Assembly: GCA_052144935.1 (NCBI GenBank)
Contig: JBKQPR010000204.1
Coordinates: forward strand, 1 to 18,340
Source: JOPF133 sp052144935
Lineage (GTDB): Bacteria; Acidobacteriota; Terriglobia; Bryobacterales; Bryobacteraceae
DNA: 18,340 nt
Direction of reading: 5' to 3'
Shown here: positions 10,129-17,228 of the stretch, piece by piece
Position numbering within the stretch: the stretch's first letter is position 1
Layout: the number at the start of each line of letters is the position of its first letter
Position numbers and translations under genes: made by a program
Notes under the pieces: generated by a model
Seen by the model: only the letters and a program-made list of their open reading frames with translations
The model's database searches: none
What the model was told of the DNA's origin: nothing

Positions 10129-12750
10129 GTGCGAAAATTAAGCTTGGTGGTCAAGAACGCGCCAAAACGGGAAATGCGGGTCCGTGTGCCCAGCAACGCC
10201 TTTCTGGCCCGCTTCTTTCTGGGAACCGCCGGACGCGCCCTCATCCTCGGGTTTATGGGCTGCACCATCCTGGCCTGCGGAACCTTCACCTATTTCTATT
10301 CGCGCTATTCGCATGTCATCGACCGCAAGCTGCGCGAAGGTCCCTTCGCCAATACCGCCAAAATCTTTGCCGCACCCGAATCGGTGGCCGTCGGAGACGC
10401 CACCAGCCCCCCCGAAATCGCCGCCGAATTGCGCCGCAGCGGCTACAACGAATCGCGCGGCAACCCCATCGGCTACTACCAGTTGCAGCTCAACTCGATC
10501 GAAATCTTCCCCGGCCCGGAGTCCTACTTCGATCAGGAGGCCGGGGTCCTCCGCTTTTCCGGCGGCCGGATTTCGCAGATCGTCTCCCTCCAGGACAACA
10601 CCGCGCGCAATCAGTACCAGCTCGAGCCGCAGCTCATCACTAACGTCGCCAGCGCCAACCGCGAGAAGCGCCGCATGGTGCACTTTCACGATATCCCGCC
10701 GGTGCTGGTCGAGGCGGTCACTTCAGCCGAGGACAAGCGCTTCTTCCAGCACGCCGGCTTCGATCCCATCGGCATGATCCGCGCCGCCTACGTGGACCTT
10801 AAGGAAGGCCGCAAAGACCAGGGCGCTTCGACCCTCAGCATGCAGCTCGCCCGCGAGTTCTTCCTCGACAAGGAAAAACGCTGGACCCGCAAGATGGCCG
10901 AGATGATCATCACCATGCAGCTCGAGCAGAAGCTCTCCAAGGAAGAGATCTTCGAGGACTATTGCAACCAGATCTACCTGGGATCGCGCGGCACCTTCCG
11001 CATCCACGGCTTCGGCGAGGCGGCCGAGGCTTTTCTGGGCAAGGACCTCAGCCAGATCAACCTGCCGGAAGCCGCTGAGCTGGCCAGCCTGCCGCGCTGG
11101 CCCGCCTATTTCGACCCGTTCCGCCATCCCGACCATCTGCGCGACCGCCGCAACGCGGTGCTGGGCCTGATGCGCCAGAACGGCGACATCAACGGCCGCG
11201 ATTACGAGCTGGCCATGCAAGCCCCGCTGACGGTGGCTAAGGGATCCGCCCAATCCGTCGAGGCGCCCTACTTCGTCGACATGGTCAACGACACGCTGCA
11301 GGCCAGGTTTCAGGACGCCGATTTCCAATCCAACGCCTTCCGCGTCTACTCCACCCTCGATATGCGCCTGCAGCGGGCCGCCTCGGAAGCCATCCGTATC
11401 GGCATGCAGAATGTCGATGACCAGATCCGCAAGCAGCGCCGTTTCAAGGGCCAAACGCCTCCCGAGCCGCAAGTGGCGCTGGTGGCGCTGGATCCCCACA
11501 CCGGCGAGATTAAGGCCCTGGCGGGCGGGCGCAGCTACGGCGTCAGCCAGCTCAACCACGCCCTGGCCCAGCGCCAGCCGGGGTCCATTTTCAAGCCCTT
11601 CGTGTATGCCGCGGCCATGGATACGGCGGTGGAAGGCGGTCGCCAGGTCCTTACGCCCAGCAGCCAGGTGATCGACCAGCCGACGACTTTCTGGTTCGAC
11701 GGCAACCCCTACGAACCGCACAATTTCGAAGGGAAATACTTCGGCGAGGTCACCCTCCGCGAGGCCCTGGCGCACTCCCTGAATATCGCCACCGTGAAGG
11801 TGGCCGAGACCGTGGGGTACGAGGCCGTGGTGGATATGGCCGAACGCGCCGGCATGAATCACGCCATCAAGCCCACTCCGGCGGTGGCCCTGGGATCTTA
11901 CGACATCACCCCTCTGGAGGCCGCCGGCGCTTACACCATGTTCGCCAACCAGGGCGAGGTGCTGAAGCCCAGCTTCGTGCGGCTGGTGCGTTCGGACAAG
12001 GGCCAGACGATGTACAAGAATACCGTGGAGCACAAGCAGGTGCTGGATCCGCGGGTCGCCTACCTGATGACCAATCTGATGGAGGAAGTGCTGCGCAGCG
12101 GCACCGGTGCGGGAGTCCGCGGGCCGCCTTACAAGTTTTACGTTCCGGCCGCCGGAAAGACCGGCACGTCGCGCGACGGCTGGTTCGCCGGGTACACCAC
12201 CGAGCTGCTGTGCGTGGTCTGGGTGGGGTTCGACGACAATCGCGATCTGGACCTGGAGGGCGCGCATTCGGCAGCCCCCATTTGGGCCGAGTTCATGAAG
12301 CGGGCGCTGGACTATCGCGAGTACCGCGACGCCAAGCCGTTCCTCGCGCCGGAGGGCATTGTTTCGATCGAGATCGACCCGGAATCGGGGTTCCCCGCGA
12401 CGCCCTCCTGTTCCACCCGCCGTACCGAGGTGTATATTGCCGGGACGCAGCCCGTGGGCGCCTGCCCGCTGCACGGCGGCCGCCCGGGCATCACCACCGT
12501 GACCGGTTGGGACACGTCCGCACCTTCCGCTCCCTCCGCGGTCCCCTCTCGATCCCCCGCCGACAACTCGTTGCGCGTCACCGGCGCGCAAGCCGAGCCC
12601 CCTGCCACCCCGGCCACGCTGGCCCGCCGCGCCGCCCGCCAGGAGGGCGCCGATCTATCCGCCCCAGCGCCGGCCCCCGCCACCGCCGAACCGCCCAAGA
12701 AGGAAGGGAAGAAAGGGTTGTTGCGGCGCATACTAGGTGTGTTTAAATAG
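10129..12750 (+). CDS. Bifunctional penicillin-binding protein, PBP1B-like (GT51 plus transpeptidase)
   Basis: An 873-residue class A PBP that polymerises lipid II and crosslinks peptidoglycan outside the inner membrane. Order: membrane anchor (about 36-57); a region at 77-172 resembling the PBP1B UB2H domain (AKIFAAPES, ELRRSGYNES, GPESYFDQEAG, LEPQLIT); the glycosyltransferase with EDKRFFQHAGFD (Glu201), GASTLSMQLAREFF and MQLEQKLSKEEIFEDYCNQI; then the transpeptidase with SIFK (Ser486, Lys489), SLN (550-552) and KTGTS (677-681). All catalytic motifs are present. The tail from about 790 is Pro/Ala-rich and ends in basic KKEGKKGLLRRILGVFK. The start is uncertain: GTG at 10129 or ATG at 10174 (MRVRVPSNAFLARFF), neither with a good ribosome site; the ATG keeps the full anchor. 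It leads a three-gene unit, 20 bases from the next gene. Confidence 0.95.
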   Translation: MRKLSLVVKNAPKREMRVRVPSNAFLARFFLGTAGRALILGFMGCTILACGTFTYFYSRYSHVIDRKLREGPFANTAKIFAAPESVAVGDATSPPEIAAELRRSGYNESRGNPIGYYQLQLNSIEIFPGPESYFDQEAGVLRFSGGRISQIVSLQDNTARNQYQLEPQLITNVASANREKRRMVHFHDIPPVLVEAVTSAEDKRFFQHAGFDPIGMIRAAYVDLKEGRKDQGASTLSMQLAREFFLDKEKRWTRKMAEMIITMQLEQKLSKEEIFEDYCNQIYLGSRGTFRIHGFGEAAEAFLGKDLSQINLPEAAELASLPRWPAYFDPFRHPDHLRDRRNAVLGLMRQNGDINGRDYELAMQAPLTVAKGSAQSVEAPYFVDMVNDTLQARFQDADFQSNAFRVYSTLDMRLQRAASEAIRIGMQNVDDQIRKQRRFKGQTPPEPQVALVALDPHTGEIKALAGGRSYGVSQLNHALAQRQPGSIFKPFVYAAAMDTAVEGGRQVLTPSSQVIDQPTTFWFDGNPYEPHNFEGKYFGEVTLREALAHSLNIATVKVAETVGYEAVVDMAERAGMNHAIKPTPAVALGSYDITPLEAAGAYTMFANQGEVLKPSFVRLVRSDKGQTMYKNTVEHKQVLDPRVAYLMTNLMEEVLRSGTGAGVRGPPYKFYVPAAGKTGTSRDGWFAGYTTELLCVVWVGFDDNRDLDLEGAHSAAPIWAEFMKRALDYREYRDAKPFLAPEGIVSIEIDPESGFPATPSCSTRRTEVYIAGTQPVGACPLHGGRPGITTVTGWDTSAPSAPSAVPSRSPADNSLRVTGAQAEPPATPATLARRAARQEGADLSAPAPAPATAEPPKKEGKKGLLRRILGVFK

Positions 12751-12755
12751 GTCCT

Positions 12756-12765
12756 AGGGGGTGAG
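12756..12765 (+). promoter_or_regulatory. Ribosome binding site of the exported TPR gene
   Basis: AGGGGGTGAG ends five bases before the ATG at 12771, a strong Shine-Dalgarno match supporting that start. Confidence 0.65.
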
Positions 12766-12770
12766 TAGTC

Positions 12771-13541
12771 ATGCATTTCCGATTTCTCGCCATCGTTTTT
12801 GGGGCCTCGCTCGTCTCGACCGGCGCGCTCGCGCAAACCAACTCTCTGGTGGATGGCACCAAGCCTGTGCCGGTCATGCCACAGCTTTCGGCGGAGAACC
12901 GCGGCGACATTTACATGGCGCGCAAGATGTACCGGGAGGCTATCGACACGTTCCGTGAAGGGCCTGCCGGAAACCCCGTTCTGCTCAACAAGATCGGCAT
13001 CGCTTACCACCAGCTTTTACAACTGGACAATGCCCGCAAGTCCTACGAACAGGCCTTGCGCCTGAAGCCGGATTACGTGGAGGCGATGAACAATATCGGC
13101 ACCATCTACTATGCCAGGAAGAGTTACCGCCGCGCCCTCACCTGGTATAGCCGCGCGCTGAAAGTGGCGCCGCAAGATGCCAAATCCGCGCCCATTTACA
13201 TGAACCTGGGCACCGCCTATTTCGCGCGCAAGAAGTACGAAGACACCACCAAGGCCTACGAGCACGCGATGGCGCTGGACCCGGACGTTTTCGAGCGCCA
13301 CGGCAGTTTCGGAGTCATGCTCGAGGAGCGCACCGTCGAGGAGCGCGCCAAGTATCATCTCTACGTGGCCAAGCTCTACGCCAAGGACGGGCGCAACGAG
13401 CTGGCCCTGCAATACCTGCGCAAGGCCTTGGAAGAGGGTCTCAAGGACAAGAAGAAGCTGGACCAGGAACCCGAGTTCGCCAAGTTGCGGGACACGCCCG
13501 AATTCAAGGAGTTGATGGCCACGGAGCAGCGTGTCCTGTAG
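12771..13541 (+). CDS. Exported TPR protein in the PBP operon
   Basis: A 256-residue protein with a typical signal peptide (MHFRFLAIVFGASLVSTGALAQ, cut probably after ALA at 20-21), so it should be periplasmic. The mature part is mostly TPR: NPVLLNKIGIAYHQLLQLDN, VEAMNNIGTIYYARKSYRRA and PIYMNLGTAYFARKKYEDTT are successive repeat helices. A C-terminal part (AKYHLYVAKLYAKDGRNELA) is followed by a charged tail with DKKKLDQEPEFAKLRDTPEF, a C-terminal motif also seen in kinase A (REVDQDPDLGPLRQSPAYAG). TPRs bind peptides or partner proteins. It lies 20 bases after the PBP gene, and its end overlaps the next start, so it probably acts with these two products. Confidence 0.88.
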   Translation: MHFRFLAIVFGASLVSTGALAQTNSLVDGTKPVPVMPQLSAENRGDIYMARKMYREAIDTFREGPAGNPVLLNKIGIAYHQLLQLDNARKSYEQALRLKPDYVEAMNNIGTIYYARKSYRRALTWYSRALKVAPQDAKSAPIYMNLGTAYFARKKYEDTTKAYEHAMALDPDVFERHGSFGVMLEERTVEERAKYHLYVAKLYAKDGRNELALQYLRKALEEGLKDKKKLDQEPEFAKLRDTPEFKELMATEQRVL

Positions 13542-15507
13542 AACCGGCACGGTTCAGCGCCGCGGCGGCATGGCGCTCTGCTCCCTTGTGCTTGTGGCTT
13601 TGGCCGCCGCCGCGTCCTGCGGGCGGCGCGCCGGCGGTGAGGCGTCGAGGCCTCCACGACTGGCGATTCTGCGTTTTGAAAACCTGGGACCGGACTCCTC
13701 CCAGGATTGGATCGGGCGAGCCCTCGAAGAAGTGGTCGCCACGGATCTTTCCCGTGCGCGCGACGTGACCGTGATCCGTGCGTTGCGGATCCATAGCGCG
13801 GACGCGGTCTTGGGGCCGCGCCCGGCTTCCGCTCCCGGCATCTCCGCCGAACGGCAGGCCGCGCTGGTGGCGGGGGCCGGCCGCCTGGGCTACGGAACCT
13901 ACATCGTGGCGGGCGGGCGGTTGCACGTGGATCTCACCATCGAAGACGCCAACACCCGCAAGATGGCGCGCGTGCTTTCCGCCTCCGGAGCGCCTGGCGA
14001 TGTCATCGCGGTGGGCGCGGCGCTGGCGGCCGGGATCTCCAACCAGACCACCGCTTTCGACACGCGCAGTCTGGAGGCCCTGCGCGGATACTCCGAAGCC
14101 ATGGAGATGGCCGATGTTTCGCAGGCTGCGTCGCGGCTGGAACAGGCCATCGCCGCCGACCCCAATTACGGTCCGGCGTACCGCATGCTGGCGCAACTGG
14201 AGTTGCAGCACCGGGATCGCGACGGCTCCGTCGCCACCCTGACGCGGGCCCTGGCGCGGGGCGGCGCCCTCGGGGGGATCGAGCGCGCGCGCATCGCCGT
14301 GGATCTGGCCAGCTTGCAAAATGAGCCCCAGCTCAAGTTGCGCGCCCTGGCCGCGCTGGTGAAGCTCGACCCCAACGACGCCGGAGCCTGGCAGGCGCTG
14401 GGTGCGCTGGCCCTGAACCGCCGCGAGTTCGCGCAATCCGTGGAGGCTTACCGGAACCTGCTCGAGCGCGAGCCGCAGGATTTCAACTCCTGGAACCAGC
14501 TCGGCTATGCCGCCGCCTACCTGGGCGATCTGGATACCGCGCGCGATGCCCTCCGCCATTACGCCGGCCTGCGCCCCACCGACCTCAACCCGCTGGATTC
14601 CCTGGGCGACGTGAACCTGCTGTGCGGCCGCTTCCGCGAAGCCGAACAGGCCTACCTGCGGGCCGCCGCGAAAGATCCCAACTTCCGCAACAACGGCGAG
14701 TACTTCAAGGCGGCCATGGCGCGGCTGTGGACCGGCGACGTGGCCGGAGCCGGCGCGCTGGCCGCGCGCTACCATCAGGCTCGCGCCGCCGCGCACGATC
14801 CCCTGGTGGAGTTCCGCAAAGCCCAATGGACCTGGCTCACCGGCCGGCGCAAGGAGGCGTGCCGCCAGATGGAGGTTTTCGCGCGGGGATCGCTCAACGA
14901 TGTGGCGCCGCGCGCATGGACCGAGTTGGCCCTCTGGGAGATGATGCTGGGCGACCGCGCGGCCGCCCAAGCCGCCGCGGACGCAACCGCGCGCACCGCC
15001 GGGTCGAACGGCGCCGGAGCGGCGGTGGTGACGCGCTTCCTGCTTCAACCCGAAGCTTCCGGGGCCGAATGGGCCGCGCGCGCCGGGCAGGCCTTCCCGA
15101 ATCCGCAGCAGGGCGCGCTTCGCAACGTGGCGCTGACCGCGGCGCTGTTGTTCGCCCGCCAATACCAGGACGCCTCGGCGCTGTTGAAGGAGGCCGTCGA
15201 AGCCGGTCCGCCGGAGCCGGATGCGACCGCGCCGGTGCTGCTGGCATGGACCTGGCTGGAGACCGGCCGCGCCGCCGCCGCCGCGCCCTTGCTGAAGATC
15301 ACGCCGGCGCCTTCGCTTACCGGCGCGGACGCTCTCCTCAGCTTCTCCTTTCCGCGCCTCTACTACCTGCGCGGCGAGGAAGCGGAAAAGCTGGGAAAGC
15401 GCGAAGAGGCCCGCGCCGACTACCGCTTGTTTTTGCAGCTCTCGGGCCCCGACCCGCTGATGTGGGGCGAGGAGCAGAAGGCCCGGGCGGCGCTGGCGGG
15501 GTCGTAG
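13531..15507 (+). CDS. TPR lipoprotein with TolB-like N-terminal domain
   Basis: A 658-residue protein starting at GTG 13531, which overlaps the previous gene by 11 bases and has GGAG (13522-13525) five bases upstream; ATG 13570 is an alternative. The N-terminus is a lipoprotein-type signal: basic QRRGG, hydrophobic ALCSLVLVALAAAAS, then Cys30 (AASC), so it is probably lipid-anchored. Residues 42-185 resemble the TolB N-terminal/LpoB/FlgO-like fold: PRLAILRFENLGPDSSQDWI, GRALEEVVATDLS, YIVAGGRLHVDLTIEDANT. The rest is TPR-like, including GAWQALGALALNRREFAQSV and NSWNQLGYAAAYLGDLDTA. No enzyme motif was found. The TolB-like plus TPR layout matches the outer part of kinase A. Because the gene is coupled to a PBP1B-like gene, a role as PBP partner is plausible but inferred. 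Confidence 0.87.
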   Translation: MSCRTGTVQRRGGMALCSLVLVALAAAASCGRRAGGEASRPPRLAILRFENLGPDSSQDWIGRALEEVVATDLSRARDVTVIRALRIHSADAVLGPRPASAPGISAERQAALVAGAGRLGYGTYIVAGGRLHVDLTIEDANTRKMARVLSASGAPGDVIAVGAALAAGISNQTTAFDTRSLEALRGYSEAMEMADVSQAASRLEQAIAADPNYGPAYRMLAQLELQHRDRDGSVATLTRALARGGALGGIERARIAVDLASLQNEPQLKLRALAALVKLDPNDAGAWQALGALALNRREFAQSVEAYRNLLEREPQDFNSWNQLGYAAAYLGDLDTARDALRHYAGLRPTDLNPLDSLGDVNLLCGRFREAEQAYLRAAAKDPNFRNNGEYFKAAMARLWTGDVAGAGALAARYHQARAAAHDPLVEFRKAQWTWLTGRRKEACRQMEVFARGSLNDVAPRAWTELALWEMMLGDRAAAQAAADATARTAGSNGAGAAVVTRFLLQPEASGAEWAARAGQAFPNPQQGALRNVALTAALLFARQYQDASALLKEAVEAGPPEPDATAPVLLAWTWLETGRAAAAAPLLKITPAPSLTGADALLSFSFPRLYYLRGEEAEKLGKREEARADYRLFLQLSGPDPLMWGEEQKARAALAGS

Positions 15508-15523
15508 GCACCGCTCACTGGCC

Positions 15524-15546
15524 CCAACGGCCTTCGGCCGGGTTGG
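15524..15546 (+). terminator. Hairpin downstream of the PBP operon
   Basis: CGGCC-TTC-GGCCG forms a tight stem and loop, extended by CCAA/TTGG with a two-base bulge. It starts 17 bases after the lipoprotein stop. No T-tract follows, so it is a weak candidate for the operon's end. Confidence 0.35.
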
Positions 15547-15859
15547 AACAGGGCTCGCCAAGGCCGCCGCTCTCTGATGGGGCACCCTCCGATCCCAGCC
15601 CGAGGCTTTAAAATAGGGACGCCCCAAGATTCGGTCCTGGCCCAAGTTGGGCCGTTCGGCGCTGGCTTCCTCAAGCGGCTTCCTGGGCGTTTGCTGGTGG
15701 GGGAGGAGGATTTCGCGACAGGAATCGCGGTCCAAGTCGGACTGCCGAACCCGCGGCGTTGACCTCGAAAATCCTCTACGGCTACTCGCCACCACTGGGA
15801 AGCGGTCAGCCCCCGTGATCGCTTGCCGGGGCGTCATACTAGAAACTAGAAGAGCCTCT
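15547..15859. other. Intergenic region between the PBP operon and the PIN remnant
   Basis: No gene is supported. It contains the perfect 15-base inverted repeat GGCCCAAGTTGGGCC at 15639-15653 (7-bp arms, one central base), which could be an operator or a hairpin. It also shares cgccaaggccgcc with the intergenic region near 9618, possibly a dispersed repeat. Confidence 0.4.
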
Positions 15860-16283
15860 TCACGGGATCGGATGCGGTGCCACGACGCCGATGAAGTTCG
15901 CGGGACGTGATCACCTTGGTCTTCTTCCAGAACTTCGGAAAATGCCGCCGGTTGCCGGTCACCAGGTAGTCGGCGCGGGCGGTGTCCGCGCATTCCAGAA
16001 ACTTGTCGCCGTCGGGGTCCTTCGCAACCTGAATGGAGAGCGTCGGCTTGACGGACTGCGCATGGTTGTTGATGAGATCGAGAAACTGCTGCCGGAGGCC
16101 CTTGCGGATTGTTCAGCTCCGGGCGCGCGAGCACTTCTCGGTATTCGGCAACAATGGCGGCGGAAACGTACAGCCTGGCCGGTCTGGTGATCGCAAGCAG
16201 AAGGACGGTGCGCTGGAGCCCGTCCGGTTTTAGAGCGCTGAGACGAGGATGTTGGTATCAATGACGAGGCGAAGCGGGATCAT
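15860..16283 (-). pseudogene. PIN-domain toxin, frameshifted (PIN_3-type, VapC-like)
   Basis: The gene starts with ATG at 16283, overlapping the antitoxin stop as ATGA. It reads MIPLRLVIDTNILVSAL and meets TAA at codon 18 (16230-16232). A one-base loss there restores KPDGLQRTVLLLAITRPA and YVSAAIVAEYREVLARPEL. A second shift (about 16106-16116) leads into IRKGLRQQFLDLINNHAQSV, then DPDGDKFLECADTARADYLV and TGNRRHFPKFWKKTKVITSR. A third (about 15894-15899) restores EFIGVVAPHPIP and a TGA at 15860-15862. The rebuilt protein is about 140 residues, the normal size of this family. PIN acidic residues are present: the first Asp in VIDTN, Glu in AEYREVL, and Asp in the DPDGDKF and ADYLVTGN segments. 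Such toxins are Mg-dependent RNases. Three indels in 424 bases suggest a dead gene, though sequencing error must be excluded. Confidence 0.88.
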
Positions 16284-16576
16284 CCGCGCTTCGGTTTTTT
16301 CGCGCGCGCAGCCTTGATTACCTGGTCAATCTCGCGCGAGCTGAGCGCATCTGTGCCATTGCGCTGCGATTCCTCCCCGATCACCCGGAGCACTTCCGGC
16401 TCGGGGGCGGCAAGACGCACATAATCGCGGATGCTGAGCAGCACCGCCTTGGGCGCACCGCGCTTCTCAATAACTAGCGAGCGGCGTTCATCCTCCACCC
16501 GGCCCAACAGCTTGCCAAAATTGGCGCGGGCGCTCAGCGCGGAGACGACGATACTGCCGTTCTTGCCGGTTCTCAT
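16280..16576 (-). CDS. Phd/YefM-type antitoxin
   Basis: A 98-residue protein that appears intact. Its N-terminal half has the Phd/YefM pattern: IVVSALSARANFGKLLGRVE, then RRSLVIEKRGAPKAVLLSIRDY. This family dimerises, binds operator DNA in its own promoter, and neutralises the toxin through its C-terminal part (here TDALSSREIDQVIKAARAKK). ATG at 16576 has a weak purine-rich site (GAAGAG) seven bases upstream. Its TGA overlaps the start of the PIN gene by four bases, the usual antitoxin-first order with translational coupling. With the toxin broken, it may now be a solitary antitoxin able to neutralise related toxins or simply awaiting decay. The partner assignment rests on gene order and family. 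Confidence 0.88.
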   Translation of the reverse strand: MRTGKNGSIVVSALSARANFGKLLGRVEDERRSLVIEKRGAPKAVLLSIRDYVRLAAPEPEVLRVIGEESQRNGTDALSSREIDQVIKAARAKKPKRG

Positions 16577-16657
16577 TGAAAACTCTTCATTTCAATTACT
16601 GAGTGGAATGGGAGTGAGGAAGTTGATGGAGCCTGATGGATTCGCCCATCAAAACAC

Positions 16658-16701
16658 GGTGCGGAGATGGGGATTCGAACCCACGGCGTCCAGCTTGGGA
16701 A
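16658..16701 (-). tRNA. Degenerate 3' half of tRNA-Gly(CCC), possible attachment site
   Basis: On the minus strand, TTCCCAAGC (anticodon loop with CCC) is followed by a variable region, GTGGG-TTCGAATC-CCCAT (T arm with one surplus base) and CTCCGCACC (acceptor 3' side). This matches the 3' half of a tRNA-Gly(CCC). No D arm or acceptor 5' strand is found upstream, and the anticodon stem does not pair well on the 5' side, so it is not a working tRNA. A 3' fragment starting at the anticodon loop is what integrases leave at the far end of an element inserted in a tRNA gene. In that case the element would lie to the right, and the intact tRNA beyond the window. Confidence 0.5.
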
Positions 16702-16911
16702 TCCAGACGTATGTTGGATCTAAATCACTTGCGCGTTTCTGTTGCGAATTCCTGAATCTGCAACACATCGCCGAATCAGCATTTTCCAAATCAGGCCGCC
16801 CAAATGAGGCATAAACGAGACACGTGCGTCACCAGTCTGCACACGTCTCGAATCGCTCCCAGTCACGAGGGCGCCTTTCCGGGATGGTGCTCACAGCGGG
16901 AGGTATCACCT

Positions 16912-16980
16912 ATGAGAAAGCAAGACACGAGATTTCAGTGCGATAAAGAGAATCACGGCTGGTGTGAAGGCCGGCCCTGA
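16912..16980 (+). CDS. Possible 22-residue leader peptide
   Basis: ATG at 16912 is preceded by GGGAGG (16898-16903) with eight-base spacing, one of the best ribosome sites in the window. The product is MRKQDTRFQCDKENHGWCEG followed by RP and TGA. It matches no family known to me. Its last codons lie in the left arm of an inverted repeat, so it could be a leader peptide, a small protein or chance. Confidence 0.3.
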   Translation: MRKQDTRFQCDKENHGWCEGRP

Positions 16981-17020
16981 CCGTCGCTGGCAAGTTTCGA
17001 TCTGGTGGCTGGCCTTCACC
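16961..17020. repeat. Inverted repeat with 12-bp arms
   Basis: TGAAGGCCGGCC (16965-16976) pairs with GGCTGGCCTTCA (17007-17018) through one G-T pair, with outer GG/CC extending the stem across a two-base bulge. The loop is 30 bases. No T-tract follows. It may be an RNA hairpin or part of a small mobile element end. Confidence 0.55.
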
Positions 17021-17181
17021 CTCCAGGGTAAAGTCAGTTCCGAACGAAAAAAGAATATCGCGTTCTGCCTATCGCCCGCAGACCCTCGCTCACAACATTG
17101 GCCGTATTAAAACGAGGATCCACCCAAACCAGCCAATGTCGTCGCGGTGGTCATACCGCTCGCCAAAATCGGGAGCCGCGC

Positions 17182-17211
17182 TTGACAGATAGTTTCTATG
17201 GAAAGTATGAT
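17182..17211 (+). promoter_or_regulatory. Sigma70-type promoter of the MarR gene
   Basis: TTGACA (17182-17187) is a perfect -35. TATGAT (17206-17211) is a -10 with one mismatch, and the spacer is 18 bases. The predicted transcript start is near 17218, next to the ATG at 17219. Both operator copies overlap the promoter. Confidence 0.7.
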
Positions 17212-17228
17212 AGTTTCCATGGAAACTA
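17190..17228. promoter_or_regulatory. Two tandem palindromic operators
   Basis: TAGTTTCCATGGAAACTA at 17211-17228 is a perfect 18-bp palindrome. A second copy, TAGTTTCTATGGAAAGTA, lies at 17190-17207 with two differences. Their centres are 21 bases apart, two helical turns, so two dimers could bind the same DNA face. They cover the spacer, the -10 and the transcript start, as expected for repression by the encoded MarR-type dimer. Confidence 0.75.

Larger units (their letters stand above)
16577..17181. other. Low-coding segment holding tRNA fragment, hairpins and a leader-sized ORF
   Basis: This 600-base stretch is AT-richer than the preceding genes and has no convincing full-length gene. 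It contains a tRNA-Gly-like fragment (16658-16701), an imperfect inverted repeat (arms 16816-16827 and 16839-16850, CGAGACACGTGC with GCACACGTCTCG), a 22-codon ORF with a good ribosome site, and a second inverted repeat at 16961-17020. Confidence 0.5.

Noticed and set aside
10723..12591. Minus-strand ORF of 622 codons
   Set aside because: Antisense to the PBP gene, His/Gly/Arg-rich, a by-product of GC-rich third positions in the real gene.
15577..15762. Small plus-strand ORF after the PBP operon
   Set aside because: No ribosome site, no family resemblance, and it spans the inverted repeat at 15639-15653.
13504..16134. Long minus-strand ORF (876 codons)
   Set aside because: It runs antisense to the lipoprotein gene with no recognisable domain; only its first residues (ARPEL) coincide with one frame of the broken PIN gene.
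16658..16735. Complete tRNA gene
   Set aside because: The D arm and acceptor 5' strand are missing, and the T arm has an unpaired base; only the 3' half is recognisable.
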